From Candidatus Parabeggiatoa sp. nov. 2 (GTDB lineage: Bacteria; Pseudomonadota; Gammaproteobacteria; Beggiatoales; Beggiatoaceae): a stretch of DNA of 64,000 bases. This document shows positions 51,348 through 60,381 of the stretch, in pieces; position 1 is the stretch's first letter, and every line of letters begins with the position of its first letter. The translations under genes and the position numbers were made by a program. The notes under the pieces are model-generated. The model was not told where the DNA came from and did not search any database. It saw only the letters and a program-made list of their open reading frames with translations. The DNA is taken from assembly GCA_002085445.1 (NCBI GenBank), contig NBMI01000001.1, forward strand, positions 21,327 through 85,326, in the 5' to 3' direction.

Positions 51348-51817
51348 AAACCTCGGAGTAATGCCAATTTGGCAGTCGTCCAAACTAACGTTTGGCAGTC
51401 GTCCAAACTAACGTTTGGCAGGAGTCAATTTGGCAGGAGTCCAAACTTTGGCAGGACTCCAATCGTTGCTCCCGTTTTTTGACGCAAAAACTAAAAACTT
51501 TTCTATTAGAGTTTGTAGTAGTGGCTTTAGCCACTAAACAGTGGGCGATGACAAGCCGACTACAATTAGAGTTTGTAGTAGTGGCTTTAGCCACTAAACG
51601 GTGGTGATTACAAGCCGACTACAAACTCCGTCAACGACAATTTGACGCGAACTACAGAGAGGCCCATGATTTGAAATCCCTTGAGCCATTATGCGATATG
51701 GCCCACAATTGTTGTACTCCTGACTAAAGTTTGACCAAAGTTTGTACGCCGGTTTTTCTGAAAGTCTATAAGTATTTGATAAACCCTCATTAACGAATTA
51801 ATATACAAATCAATATC
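51348..51817. repeat. repeat spacer upstream of the two-component system
   Basis: Four gtccaaactaacgtttggca-type units (51376-51450) and two units of gagtttgtagtagtggcttt plus agccactaaac (51508-51600). The stretch 51650-51710 shares atggcccacaattgttg and related words with the 19.4 and 23.0 kb blocks. No gene. The promoter for the response regulator should lie in 51720-51815. Confidence 0.65.
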
Positions 51818-52477
51818 ATGCGTTTATTACTGATAGAAGATGACACTCTGCTAGGCGACGGCATCCAAGCCGGTTTAAAGCAAGCCAATTACGCGGTAGA
51901 TTGGGTTACAGATGGCGAAGCTGGGGAACATGCGCTAAAAATAGAAACTTATGAGGCCCTGATTTTAGATTTGAGCTTACCGAAAAAAGATGGGCTAAAA
52001 GTGCTAAAAGATTTGCGGGCGCGTGGCGATACACTCCCAGTACTGATTTTGACGGCCCGCGATACCGTCAATGATAAAGTAATTGGCTTAGACAGCGGTG
52101 CTGATGATTATTTAGTCAAACCTTTTGATTTAGACGAATTAAATGCCCGCCTCCGTGCGCTACTCCGCCGCCAAACTGGGCGAGCAACACCCTACATTGA
52201 ATACGGCAACCTGCGTCTCGATCCAGCAGCACATACGTTGACACAAAATGGACAACCGGTGAAGCTACCACATCGCGAATTTTCTATTTTGCAAACCTTG
52301 TTAGAAAACACAGGAAATATTATCTCACGTTCCCAACTAGAAGAAACTTTATATGGTTGGGAAGACATCGTAGAAAGCAACGCCATTGAAGTCCATATTC
52401 ACCACCTACGCAAAAAACTCGGCAAAAAATTCATCCGCACAGTACGTGGCATAGGCTACCTGGTACTAAAACAATAG
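51818..52477 (+). CDS. OmpR-family response regulator, QseB/PmrA-like
   Basis: A 219-residue DNA-binding regulator. The receiver domain has the acidic pair near residue 8, the phospho-accepting Asp at about residue 51 (LILDLSLPKKDG), the Thr in LILTARD and the Lys in DYLVKPFDLDEL. The C-terminal winged helix (about 125-219) includes LPHREFSILQTLLEN and HIHHLRKKLGKKFIRTVRGI. Closest in style to QseB, TctD and PmrA. Its kinase is encoded 114 bases downstream, the gap being filled by gtccaaac and ccaaagc repeats. Confidence 0.93.
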   Translation: MRLLLIEDDTLLGDGIQAGLKQANYAVDWVTDGEAGEHALKIETYEALILDLSLPKKDGLKVLKDLRARGDTLPVLILTARDTVNDKVIGLDSGADDYLVKPFDLDELNARLRALLRRQTGRATPYIEYGNLRLDPAAHTLTQNGQPVKLPHREFSILQTLLENTGNIISRSQLEETLYGWEDIVESNAIEVHIHHLRKKLGKKFIRTVRGIGYLVLKQ

Positions 52478-52591
52478 CTTTGGCAGTCATCAGGAGTCCA
52501 AACTTTAGTTTGGCAGCAACGGCCGCTAAAGCTTCAGCTTTGGAGTCCAATCTAAAAACTGTACGATAGGGTAGAAGTAAGGGTAAAAAAG

Positions 52592-53989
52592 ATGTCGATT
52601 CGTAGACGGTTATTATTCTTGTTGTTGAGCGTGATTTGTGGTGTTTGGGGCATAGTCACTTGGCGAGTGTTTATTGATACGCAACATGAAGTTGAAGAGT
52701 TATTTGATGCGAATTTGGCGCAAAGTGCCCGGGTATTGCTCGGACTTGTTAAACATGAAATGGAAGAGGAAGAAAAGGATGAAGATGAGGATGATGAGGA
52801 AGAAGATGAGGAAGAAGATGAAGATGAGGATGAGATAGAACTTGATGAACATCTGTTTGGGCACAAGTATGAACATAAGCTGGCTTTCTTGATACGCGCC
52901 AGTGATGGAGAGATTTTGGTTCGTTCTGCGACTGCACCGTTGTTTCCTCTGCCTGGCAGAAGTGCGTCGTTGAGTGATTATCAAGAAGATGGTCATTTGT
53001 GGCGAGTCTTTACTCTCAAATCGGGCCAATTCTTTGTGCAAACCGGTGAGCGTTACGAGATACGTGATGAACTGATTACTGAAATTATGTCTAGTACGCT
53101 CAGTGTCTTGTTGATGGCCTTACCTATATTAGCCCTCTTGATTTGGATTAGTGTGGGCCGTAGTTTTAGGCCGTTACAACAAGTTGCCACCGACATTGCG
53201 GCCCGAACGCCTGAGCAATTGCAACCGCTTGAACTAACTAAAATACCTTTAGAAATCAAGGTGTTGGGTACTGCACTGAATAGTTTGTTTAGTCGATTGG
53301 AACGTGCTTTTGAGAATGAGCGACGTTTTACGGCCGATGCGGCCCATGAATTACGCACGCCGTTGGCGGGCCTGAAAACGCAAGCACAAGTGGCACAGCG
53401 TGCTATTGATTCTCAGCAACGCCAACAGGCTTTGCAGCAAATACTGATTGGTGTTGATCGTGCCACCCATTTAGTGGTGCAATTATTAGCCCTTGCTCGT
53501 ATGGATGCCACCCAAACTTTGCACAAGCACCGCGTTGACATGTACGAATTGGTGAGCCAAATCATTATTGACTTCACGCCGCAAGCCTTGGACAAAGCGA
53601 TAGATTTAGGCTTGGAAAAGACGGCGACAGGGTGTACCACGCAAGGCAATCAAGATGCACTGTATTTAATGGTTCGTAACTTTGTAGACAATGCTATCCG
53701 TTATACGCCAGCCGGTGGGCAGGTGACAGTGTCTTTGGAGAACCTTCAAGCGTCACGATTGAGGTTGTCTGTTAGTGATAGTGGTTTTGGGATTCCGCCT
53801 GAGCAACGGGTGCGGATTTTTGAGCGTTTTTATCGGGGCGAAAATCAGAATATTCCAGGGAGTGGTTTGGGTTTGTCGATTGCACAGCAGGTGGCTCAGT
53901 TACATCATGTAGAGATTCAACTGGATGATGTGCCAGGTGGTGGTAGTGGTTTGTGTGTGCGGGTGGATTTTCCTATTCAGTCCGCGTAA
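52592..53989 (+). CDS. sensor histidine kinase with poly-acidic periplasmic loop, QseC/PmrB-like
   Basis: A 465-residue inner-membrane kinase. TM1 is at about 7-25, the periplasmic sensor at 26-165 and TM2 at about 166-187, followed by HAMP-like, HisKA (AAHELRTPLAGLKTQ, His about 252) and HATPase_c domains (NFVDNAIRYTP, DSGFGIP, GSGLGLSIA). The periplasmic sensor contains a nearly uninterrupted acidic run at about 57-86, with roughly 25 of 30 residues Asp or Glu. Acidic patches in the PhoQ and PmrB sensors bind metal ions or cationic peptides, so a metal or polycation signal is plausible; the length here is extreme. The DNA of the run is a purine-rich gaagatgagg-type microsatellite, which may vary by slippage. 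Confidence 0.9.
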   Translation: MSIRRRLLFLLLSVICGVWGIVTWRVFIDTQHEVEELFDANLAQSARVLLGLVKHEMEEEEKDEDEDDEEEDEEEDEDEDEIELDEHLFGHKYEHKLAFLIRASDGEILVRSATAPLFPLPGRSASLSDYQEDGHLWRVFTLKSGQFFVQTGERYEIRDELITEIMSSTLSVLLMALPILALLIWISVGRSFRPLQQVATDIAARTPEQLQPLELTKIPLEIKVLGTALNSLFSRLERAFENERRFTADAAHELRTPLAGLKTQAQVAQRAIDSQQRQQALQQILIGVDRATHLVVQLLALARMDATQTLHKHRVDMYELVSQIIIDFTPQALDKAIDLGLEKTATGCTTQGNQDALYLMVRNFVDNAIRYTPAGGQVTVSLENLQASRLRLSVSDSGFGIPPEQRVRIFERFYRGENQNIPGSGLGLSIAQQVAQLHHVEIQLDDVPGGGSGLCVRVDFPIQSA

Positions 53990-54615
53990 CATATAAGCAA
54001 CAAAAACCTTGGATGTTTTGTAAACATCCAAGGTTTCCAAAAGCTTGGATGTTTTTGAGAAATGTGGGCTATTAGCAAAGACGGGATGCTAAACCGTTCA
54101 CTGGCGTTTGTTTTCTTCAATCAGACTAATTACCAATTACTAATTACTAATTACCATTGGGGTGCATTCCCATTTTCACGGACAGTACAACGGATACGCG
54201 TTCCGGAACGGATAAAAAGCAATACCGATAGGAATAAATACTCAGTTTATGACGATGTATCGTATAACGAATTGATTCGTGGCGGGTTCTAAAACCGATA
54301 GGTTTTTATCCTTTTGAAGCTCATAACGGATTGATTGATTCGTGCCGAGTTCTAAAACCGATAGGTTTTAATCCTTTATTATAACGAATCCCTGTAGTTG
54401 CTTTTAATAATCCCTGTAGTTGCTTTTAATTAATCCGTTATTATAACGAATCGGCCTGTAGTTGCTTTTAATTAATCCGTTATTATAACGAATCCCTGTA
54501 GTTGCTTTTAATTAATCCGTTATTATAACGAATCCCTGTAGTTGCTTTCAATCGTAACGATTATACAAGTTCTGTAGTTTGCATCACCCTCCGTGCTTCG
54601 TTTGATTGACAAGGT
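53990..54615. repeat. spacer with terminator and tandem repeats
   Basis: After the terminator-like hairpin (54007-54033) comes a taattac heptamer array (about 54126-54153) and a tccgttccggaacgcg-type repeat (54183-54215). Four to five tandem units of ttaatccgttattataacga plus atccctgtagttgctt follow (54362-54552). No gene. Confidence 0.7.
54007..54036 (+). terminator. hairpin after the two-component operon
   Basis: Exact 12-bp stem ccttggatgttt / aaacatccaagg with loop tgt, followed by ttt. It lies 18 bases after the kinase stop codon. Likely terminator, although the T run is short. Confidence 0.5.
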
Positions 54616-55221
54616 TTACCGTATACGATAACTATAGTGACACGCAACACAAGCAGCAGTGACTTTTTGCAGAACGGCATAAGCTTGAGCTTGCGTTATA
54701 TCAGCTTTCTTGGCAATTCGCGCAAACTCACTGGCAGATTCGTGCATACTCCAACCGATTCTTCGCATTTCAAACGGCATAAATCTACCTGGCCCCATAC
54801 CGGTTCCACGGTGTTTGCCCCTCGCACTATTACCCATTTGAACTTCAGCAATGTCAGCCGCCTCATTTAGCTTGCCTTCTGCTAGAAGAGTATAAACCTG
54901 AATCAAAGCGGCTTGATGGCTTGACATGTCTTGGAGCAAAACTTGTTGAACTTTCGGCGGCATTTCAACAAATAGACGCGACTTGTTTTCTAGTGATTGG
55001 GGAATCGTAGCGGGATTTGTTAGGTTAGCGCCCTGTCTCCATTGCATTCCTTGTCCGCGCCCCATACCGTGCCCTGGCATTCCCCATCGGCCTTCTCCTG
55101 GCATTCTGACATCGGGGCTATTAACGCCGTTAGTTCCTTGTTCCATTTCGGGTTGTGCGTATGATATAGGCATCATTGTCAATCCGAAAATAATAGCAAC
55201 GTGGTGAATTTTCATATTCAT
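54616..55221 (-). CDS. exported Met/Gly/His-rich monoheme cytochrome c'-like protein
   Basis: A 201-residue protein with a signal peptide (MKIHHVAIIFGLTMMPISYA). A low-complexity segment rich in Met, Gly, Arg and His follows (about 39-62: RWGMPGHGMGRGQGMQWRQG), then a helical domain ending in the heme site CVACHYSYRIR at the extreme C-terminus. This C-terminal heme with CxxCHxxYR is typical of cytochrome c' and related proteins. The Met/His-rich stretch resembles copper-binding segments, so a metal-related role is possible but unproved. AGGAG precedes the start. It lies next to arsenic and metal-transport genes on the same strand. Confidence 0.78.
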   Translation of the reverse strand: MNMKIHHVAIIFGLTMMPISYAQPEMEQGTNGVNSPDVRMPGEGRWGMPGHGMGRGQGMQWRQGANLTNPATIPQSLENKSRLFVEMPPKVQQVLLQDMSSHQAALIQVYTLLAEGKLNEAADIAEVQMGNSARGKHRGTGMGPGRFMPFEMRRIGWSMHESASEFARIAKKADITQAQAYAVLQKVTAACVACHYSYRIR

Positions 55222-55289
55222 AAATTAATTAACTCCTATTTAGCAAGTTTGGTGTTTTTTGATGATCTTTACCCCAGGTTTCACTTCAA

Positions 55290-55400
55290 TGCCATTAAGT
55301 TAAGGGCAACCACAAGTTAAGGGCTTTGCACGTGGGATTGCCCCTACAAACCGTCATGTCGTGTAGGGGCAATCCTTTATGGTTGCCCGAACGAAATGGT
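55290..55400. repeat. copy of the gggcaaccataaaggattg element at the thioredoxin 3' end
   Basis: Contains ttaagggctttgcacgtggg, attgcccctaca, gtcgtgtaggggcaatcctt and tatggttgcccgaacgaaat. It is the same element as the arms at 1967-2237. Its edge overlaps the last codons of the thioredoxin-like gene, and the 17-base piece aaatggttgcccgaacg is repeated there. Confidence 0.75.
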
Positions 55401-55601
55401 TGCCCGAACGAAATGGTTTACCACTTCACCGTCAACGACAACGCCGGGTGTAGACATAATACCATAAGACATAATGTCAGCCATGTCTTCCACTTTCTCT
55501 AAGGAGATTTCCACTCCTTTTTCTTCGGCAGCTTTTTCAATTCGAGCAAACGTGGCTTTGCAATTGGCACAGCCTGAACCTAACACCTTGATATTTTTCA
55601 T
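55377..55601 (-). CDS. small thioredoxin-family protein with repeat-altered C-terminus
   Basis: A 74-residue glutaredoxin/thioredoxin-like protein (redox-active disulfide protein type). It begins MKNIKVLGSGCANCKATFAR with the CxxC site at about residues 11-14, and MSYGIMSTPGVVVDGEVV carries the cis-Pro. Family members usually continue with a final helix (about 10-15 residues). Here the sequence after EVV is NHFVRATISFGQP, encoded by the dispersed gggcaaccat element, so the native C-terminus is lost or replaced. Such proteins often accompany ArsP/DUF318-type permeases and arsenic genes, as here: the permease ends 10 bases upstream. Activity is uncertain because of the altered end. Confidence 0.8.
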   Translation of the reverse strand: MKNIKVLGSGCANCKATFARIEKAAEEKGVEISLEKVEDMADIMSYGIMSTPGVVVDGEVVNHFVRATISFGQP

Positions 55602-55611
55602 TATTGAGTCC

Positions 55612-56565
55612 TTAACTCAGTAAATTAAATGTCCAACCCACTAAAACAATCGCAACCGTCAACACCGAGACAAATAACAATAAACCTGGCAAACGAATGA
55701 CTTTACGCAAAATTAATAATTCGGGTAAAGAAATCGCAGCAATACTCATCATCAATGCCAAGGTGGTGCCGATAGCAACGCCTTTCGCTAACATAGCTTC
55801 TGCCAAAGGAATGACTCCTACCGCATTGGAGTATAACGGCACGCCTAAAATCACCGCCATTGGCACAGCTAAGAAATTATATTGACCGGTTAAATTTTCC
55901 GCCCAGGCTTGAGGAACATAACCATGAAATAGCGCACCGGCACCGATACCAATTAACACCCATAGCCAAATGCGCCTGACAATCTCTTTCACTTCACCAA
56001 TCGCAAATTCATGCCGTCCACGTAGCGAGGTGTCTATTGCAGGTTGGGCAACTTGCCCCATTTGAATTTTCCAAACATAAGATTCCACCCATTTTTCGGG
56101 ATGAAAACGTTCCATCACGACACCGCCTACATAAGCGATGGTTAAACCGGCTATCACATATAACAGAGTCAGTTTCCAACCCATAATGCCAATTAAAAGT
56201 ACGACAGCTATTTCGTTAATCATGGGGCTGGCAATCAGAAATGAAAAAGTCACTCCTAAAGGAATTCCCGCTTCCACAAACCCAATAAAAAGTGGCACGG
56301 AGGAACAGGAACAAAACGGGGTGACTGCGCCTAAAGTGACTGCCAGTGTGCGAGCCAGTGCTTTAGAACGTCCCCGTATATAGTCGCGTACCTTTTCAGG
56401 ACTCAGCAGGGTGCGAAATAATCCCATGAGATAGATAATAATCACCAGCATGACAAAAATCTTGGTCGTGTCCATTACAAAAAAATGCAGGGCGGTGCCT
56501 AAATGACTCTCGGCTGAGAAGCCGCCCAATTGGTAAACCAATAAATTGGCAAGTTGTTCAAACAT
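55612..56565 (-). CDS. DUF318/ArsP-type permease
   Basis: A 317-residue inner-membrane permease with about eight transmembrane segments. The family signature [20 protein letters not shown] (about 80-100) has the Cys-rich motif thought to bind soft metals or organoarsenicals. A second half-repeat ends in [20 protein letters not shown]. The ATG at 56565 overlaps the last codons of the upstream acr3 remnant (atgtttga), so it is preferred over the longer frame. It lies between the arsenic genes and a small thioredoxin-like gene. ArsP exports trivalent organoarsenicals; other members handle copper or zinc. The substrate here is inferred from the arsenic context. Confidence 0.85.
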   Translation of the reverse strand: MFEQLANLLVYQLGGFSAESHLGTALHFFVMDTTKIFVMLVIIIYLMGLFRTLLSPEKVRDYIRGRSKALARTLAVTLGAVTPFCSCSSVPLFIGFVEAGIPLGVTFSFLIASPMINEIAVVLLIGIMGWKLTLLYVIAGLTIAYVGGVVMERFHPEKWVESYVWKIQMGQVAQPAIDTSLRGRHEFAIGEVKEIVRRIWLWVLIGIGAGALFHGYVPQAWAENLTGQYNFLAVPMAVILGVPLYSNAVGVIPLAEAMLAKGVAIGTTLALMMSIAAISLPELLILRKVIRLPGLLLFVSVLTVAIVLVGWTFNLLS

Positions 56566-56683
56566 GAGCCTTTTCCCATACGCCAACAACAGTCGCCAAC
56601 GCCGCACCAGAATCTAAGCCAAATAAACTGATTGCCACCGCAACTGCTAATTCAAAGAAGTTAGACGAACCGATTAACGCCAT
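56558..56683 (-). pseudogene. remnant of an ACR3-type arsenite exporter
   Basis: The 41-codon frame [20 protein letters not shown] then [15 protein letters not shown] is the well-conserved last-third segment of ACR3 arsenite permeases, which are about 340-400 residues. After VVGV the frame ends in WEKAHV and a stop; normally it would continue with a final transmembrane helix. The 5' two thirds are replaced by repeats (aagacatcggattttttagc, cattttt runs and a gccccaacggggcg element). The fragment cannot work as a transporter. Its end overlaps the permease start, so it may persist only as a translation-coupling leader. Confidence 0.8.
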
Positions 56684-57222
56684 AGGCCAAAAATATGATG
56701 TCTTTAAGACATCGGATTTTTTAGCAATATTTTCATTTTTCATTTTTTCATTAGACTTGTCCGTAAATTTACCGAAGGGGCTAATAGAAAAGCCCCAACG
56801 GGGCGACATTAATATAGCCAGGGGCATCGCCCCTGGAGGAAAGGTAACAAAACCCTTATTTTCGGACAACTCTATTTATTTTCAGGCCAACCTTTCATTA
56901 AATTTCATGTAAAATTTTTGTTAATGACTTACCATGCCAAGGTGTCTAAAACTCGGCGGTTTTTTTGAGGGCCAGGTTGGCGAATGATTTGATTGATGGC
57001 CCTATGAATAGTACAGTACAACGAATTGCGCGGATAAACGAATTTTGCGGATAAACGAATTTAGGCACAAACCGCCAAGGTTTTGGAAATTCGCGGGTGT
57101 GTCTCACTTCTGGCGGTTTTTTGAGGGCCAGGTTGGCGAATTGATTTGATTGAAGGCCCTATGAATAGTACAACTCATTTAAGATTTTCATTTATCATTT
57201 ATCATTTATCATTTATCATTTA
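56684..57222. repeat. repeat-filled gap where acr3 has been lost
   Basis: Contains a relative of the 105-bp element centre (56775-56845). Two copies of a ttttttgagggccaggttgg unit (about 56959-57005 and 57118-57165, with the tail ccctatgaatagtaca) enclose tagtacaacg and gcggataaacgaatt copies. An atttatc heptamer array (57188-57235) abuts arsC. No gene. Confidence 0.7.
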
Positions 57223-57654
57223 TCATTTATCATTTTGTAGCGCCGTTACCCATGCGCTCAGACGTTCTTTCAAATCAGCCGCAACTTCTCGAAAGGCCTT
57301 CAAACATTGTTCTTCATTACCTTCGACAGCGGCCGGATCAGGATAGCGCCAATGGCGCTTTTCGGCCTTTCCCTGAAAAATCGGGCAATTATCGCGGGCG
57401 TTATCACACACAGTGATAACAAAATCGAAGGACTGTTCAGTCAACGCGTTGACATCTTTACTACGGTGCCCAGAAATATCAATTTGATATTCAGACATCA
57501 CTTTGACAGCAAAAGGATTTAATCCCTTGGGGTGAGTTCCAGCACTATAAGCTTCAAAATATTGTCCACCCAAAAACCGCAAAAAGCCCTCGGCCATCTG
57601 TGAACGGGCCGAATTGCCGGTACATAAAAACAACACACGAATGGGGTAATGCAT
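57223..57654 (-). CDS. arsC: arsenate reductase, thioredoxin-coupled low-molecular-weight phosphatase type
   Basis: A 143-residue cytoplasmic enzyme that reduces arsenate to arsenite. The P-loop LFLCTGNSARSQMAEG at about 8-23 has the nucleophilic Cys and Arg. GHRSKDVNAL and VITVCDNARDNCP carry the additional cysteines of the thioredoxin-type ArsC, though the second/third Cys spacing should be checked against family structures. WRYPDPAAVEG carries the catalytic DP. The TGA stop lies in an atttatc heptamer array. It is the first gene of a decayed ars group (arsC, acr3 remnant, permease, thioredoxin-like). An inverted repeat 31-52 bases upstream may be an ArsR operator; no arsR is present. Confidence 0.92.
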   Translation of the reverse strand: MHYPIRVLFLCTGNSARSQMAEGFLRFLGGQYFEAYSAGTHPKGLNPFAVKVMSEYQIDISGHRSKDVNALTEQSFDFVITVCDNARDNCPIFQGKAEKRHWRYPDPAAVEGNEEQCLKAFREVAADLKERLSAWVTALQNDK

Positions 57655-57684
57655 AAATGTTTTCCCGTTAGATATGTTAAAGCA

Positions 57685-57706
57685 TATATATGGAAATTCA
57701 TATATA
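57685..57706 (-). promoter_or_regulatory. candidate ArsR/SmtB-type operator before arsC
   Basis: Perfect 8-bp inverted repeat tatatatg-gaaatt-catatata, 31-52 bases before the arsC start. AT-rich ATATG...CATAT palindromes are typical targets of ArsR/SmtB repressors. Because no arsR gene is in the window, the regulator would have to act from elsewhere. Confidence 0.45.
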
Positions 57707-57864
57707 AAAAATCAATACTCCCGGAGAAAAGCCTGGCAGCTTCTTTCAAGTTACACTTAGTTATTTTACAATGCGTACTCGGTCGATTGGACATCGAGGC
57801 TAGATTTTTTATATCCGCACAGCGCGAGACTTTGGATACCCACCACCATTTCTTGTAAAACCAT

Positions 57865-58560
57865 CACCGCCCAAGGCGGTAAGTTTGGAAGCAAGAGATA
57901 ACCAAGGAAAAATCCCTGCTTATACCCTGGATTTTGTATGGCTATTGGCACCGGTTTGAGGGCCATAAAACCATATTTAACAATCAAACTTACTCTCCCA
58001 AAAACCGTCACAATCAAGATAAAACTTCTTATCAAATTACAAAATCCTTGCTTATACTCAATCCTTGTAGTTATTTGGACACCTAAATACCCTGAATTTT
58101 GCATGGCTATTGGCACCGGTTTGAGGGCCATAAAACCATATTTAACAATCAAACTTACTCTCCCAAAAACCGTCACAATCAAGATAAAACTTCTTATCAA
58201 ATTACACAGAAATAACCAAGAAGAAATCCTTGCTTATACCCAATCCTTGTAGTTATTTGGACACCGAAATACCCTGAATTTTGTATGGCTATTGGCACCG
58301 GTTTGAGGGCCATAAAACCATATTTAACAATCAAACTTACTCTCCCAAAAACCGTCACAACAAAACTTATCAGTTTACGAACATTTATCCGCTGCAAAGA
58401 AAACCAAGGATAAATCCCTGCTTATACCCAATCCTTGTAGTTATTTGGACACCTAAATACCCTGAATTTTGTATGGCTATTGGCACCGGTTTGAGGGCCA
58501 TAAAACCATATTTAATAATCAAACTTTGCACCGGACAAATTATCAACACTTCAGAACACG
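57865..58560. repeat. four tandem units of 165-188 bp
   Basis: Units marked by atggctattggcaccggttt begin at 57938, 58103, 58285 and 58473. Each contains gagggccataaaaccatatt, tactctcccaaaaaccgtca and atccttgtagttatttggac. Two further copies in reverse orientation lie at about 6270-6560. Overlapping open frames on both strands come from the repeat and look non-coding. Confidence 0.85.
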
Positions 58561-58845
58561 GAAGCCCACTGAGTTTCACAGAGATTTCACCGAAAAATAG
58601 GCTCTGTGCTACTCTGTGGTACTCTGTGGCTCTGTGTTCAAAAATGACGATTTTTACAAACTGATAGGTGCTAAGCTATGTAGGGGCAATTCCTTGTGGT
58701 TGCCCGTTCTATTATCTGTAGATCGAAAACTTTTTAATAAGCCTTAGGCATTTAACCATAAATATCCCATCAGTTTTAGAGCAACTGATTATGTCTAATT
58801 GATGTAAAATAATAAACTAAAAATAGCGAAGCAATAACACTTAAT
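58561..58845. other. CDF gene upstream region
   Basis: Contains a gctctgtg-type microrepeat (tctgtgctactctgtggtac, about 58600-58640), a gtaggggcaattccttgtgg copy of the 1967-2237 element (58680-58706) and about 140 bp of unique AT-rich sequence in which the CDF promoter should lie. Confidence 0.45.
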
Positions 58846-60096
58846 ATGTTAAAACAACAACCACCGAAAGTCTCACAGAAAGAACGTTATCTTGCCATAC
58901 GCAATGTCACCCTATTGGCGGTGACTATCAACATTCTGTTGACGATTATTAAAATCATGTTTGGCATCATCGGACACTCGCATGCTTTGATTGCCGATGG
59001 TTTGCATTCTTTATCGGATTTAATCGCCGGTGGCATGACATTAGTGGCCGCTAAATATAGCACAGAGCCACCCGATGCTGAGCATCCTTATGGACATGCT
59101 CGCTTTGAAACGCTGGTAACTGTAGCCGTTGGTGGCTTGCTTTTGTTGATGGCGGGCGGTTTATTGATAGATGTCCAAAGGCGTTTGTTTGAGCCAGAGT
59201 TATTATTGCGCCCCACCGCTATTAGCCTCGTTGCCGCCGTCTTGTCCATTGTTGTCAAAGAAGCTTTGTACCAATACACGCTATATATCGCTGAATGGGT
59301 GCGCTCACCCATGTTACGAGCGAATGCGTGGCATCACCGCAGTGATGGGATTTCTTCGGTAATCGTATTGATTGGCGTGGTAGGCAGTATGCTGGGCTTC
59401 CTTTGGCTGGATGCAGTCGCCACGATTGGAATCAGTTTAATGATTGGCTATATCGGTTTTTCGTTAAGCTGGCGGGGTGTTATTGAATTGGTCGATACGG
59501 GGCTAGAAAGAGAACAACTGATTGAAATTCAAACAATTATTAAATCAGTTGAAGGTGTTCGCGGTTTGCATCAGTTACGCACACGCAAAATGGGAGTCAA
59601 CATTTTAGTGGATATGCATATTTTGGTTGATCCCCGTATCAGTGCCTCAAATGCCCATCAAATCGGCGAAGCCGTGCGTACACGTTTGATGGATCAAATA
59701 GCAGAACTCACTGAAGTATCGGTGCATATTGACACAGAAAACGATGAAAAAGTCCAAACGACTTTGGATTTGCCGTTGCGTAATGAGATCACTGCGCGTT
59801 TGCGACAACGCTGGCAATCTTTAGAGGCAGCCGCTGCGATTGAACAAATTACTTTGCATTATTTATCAGGTAAACTAACCGTCGATATTGATTTACCGTT
59901 AACAATCGTGCAAAACATAGAAGATGCCCAAGAATTATCCCAACGGTTTGTCGAATTAGCGGCTGACGAGCCAGACATTCATGCCATTAATGTTTATTAT
60001 CGCAGCAGCGCCTACAAACCAATGCCTGTCTTAAAAAACAGCGAACTACAGAAATTCATTGGCAAGTTTTCATTTGAACCGCAAAAAAAACCTTAA
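58846..60096 (+). CDS. cation diffusion facilitator family metal exporter
   Basis: A 416-residue inner-membrane transporter exporting divalent metal ions by proton exchange. Six transmembrane segments lie in the first 210 residues. The transport-site residues appear in IADGLHSLSDLIAGG (Asp and HxxxD) and in AWHHRSDGISS (HxxxD), a composition usual for zinc- or cadmium-type members. The cytoplasmic C-terminal domain (about 215-300, VEGVRGLHQLRTRKMG, VDMHILVDP, ISASNAHQIGEAV) is the metal-sensing dimer domain. An extra domain of about 110 residues follows (about 300-400), longer than in FieF, with a second CDF-C-like pattern. The gene stands alone, downstream of the arsenic group. Confidence 0.9.
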   Translation: MLKQQPPKVSQKERYLAIRNVTLLAVTINILLTIIKIMFGIIGHSHALIADGLHSLSDLIAGGMTLVAAKYSTEPPDAEHPYGHARFETLVTVAVGGLLLLMAGGLLIDVQRRLFEPELLLRPTAISLVAAVLSIVVKEALYQYTLYIAEWVRSPMLRANAWHHRSDGISSVIVLIGVVGSMLGFLWLDAVATIGISLMIGYIGFSLSWRGVIELVDTGLEREQLIEIQTIIKSVEGVRGLHQLRTRKMGVNILVDMHILVDPRISASNAHQIGEAVRTRLMDQIAELTEVSVHIDTENDEKVQTTLDLPLRNEITARLRQRWQSLEAAAAIEQITLHYLSGKLTVDIDLPLTIVQNIEDAQELSQRFVELAADEPDIHAINVYYRSSAYKPMPVLKNSELQKFIGKFSFEPQKKP

Positions 60097-60126
60097 GGTT
60101 ATTTTCGTCATCTGAAAGCGAGCGTA

Positions 60127-60150
60127 GGGGGTTCGAGATAGCGAACCCCT
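60127..60150. terminator. hairpin between convergent CDF gene and gene remnant
   Basis: Exact 8-bp stem ggggttcg / cgaacccc with 6-base loop, about 30 bases after the CDF stop. No strong T run on either side, so terminator function is uncertain. Confidence 0.35.
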
Positions 60151-60162
60151 TAACTACTTTAA

Positions 60163-60369
60163 CTATTCAACTGAAAAGGACATCGGTTGTCCATAAATAA
60201 TCGTCTTATCTCGCAAACGATAGCCCACCGAAATTTGATATCTTCCGGCTGGCAACGGCCCTTGATACACATTCAGCCTCAGATCGGCGTGTAACCGCTG
60301 TTGAGTTTGTGTGGCGGTGAGTTTATTAAAATCACCGTCCCATTTTTGCCAAGCACCGCTCCTAAAAAT
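60163..60369 (-). pseudogene. 3' fragment of the gene interrupted by the TnpB element
   Basis: Frame reads SGAWQKWDGDFNKLTATQTQ, then QRLHADLRLNVYQGPLPAGR, YQISVGYRLRDKTIIYGQPM and SFSVE before a TAG at 60163-60165. This is the C-terminal half of an exported beta-sandwich domain. Upstream the frame is closed by a TAG within the inverted repeat of the mobile element. The missing N-terminal part of the domain is readable on the far side of the element (about 62485-62830), in the same orientation. Confidence 0.75.
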
Positions 60370-60381
60370 CTATTACTATCT

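Noticed and set aside
57766..58664. Several overlapping open frames of 60-144 codons on both strands
   Set aside because: All come from the tandem 165-188-bp repeat and repeat the same peptide (for example AIGTGLRAIKPYLTIKLTLP); no sign of coding selection.
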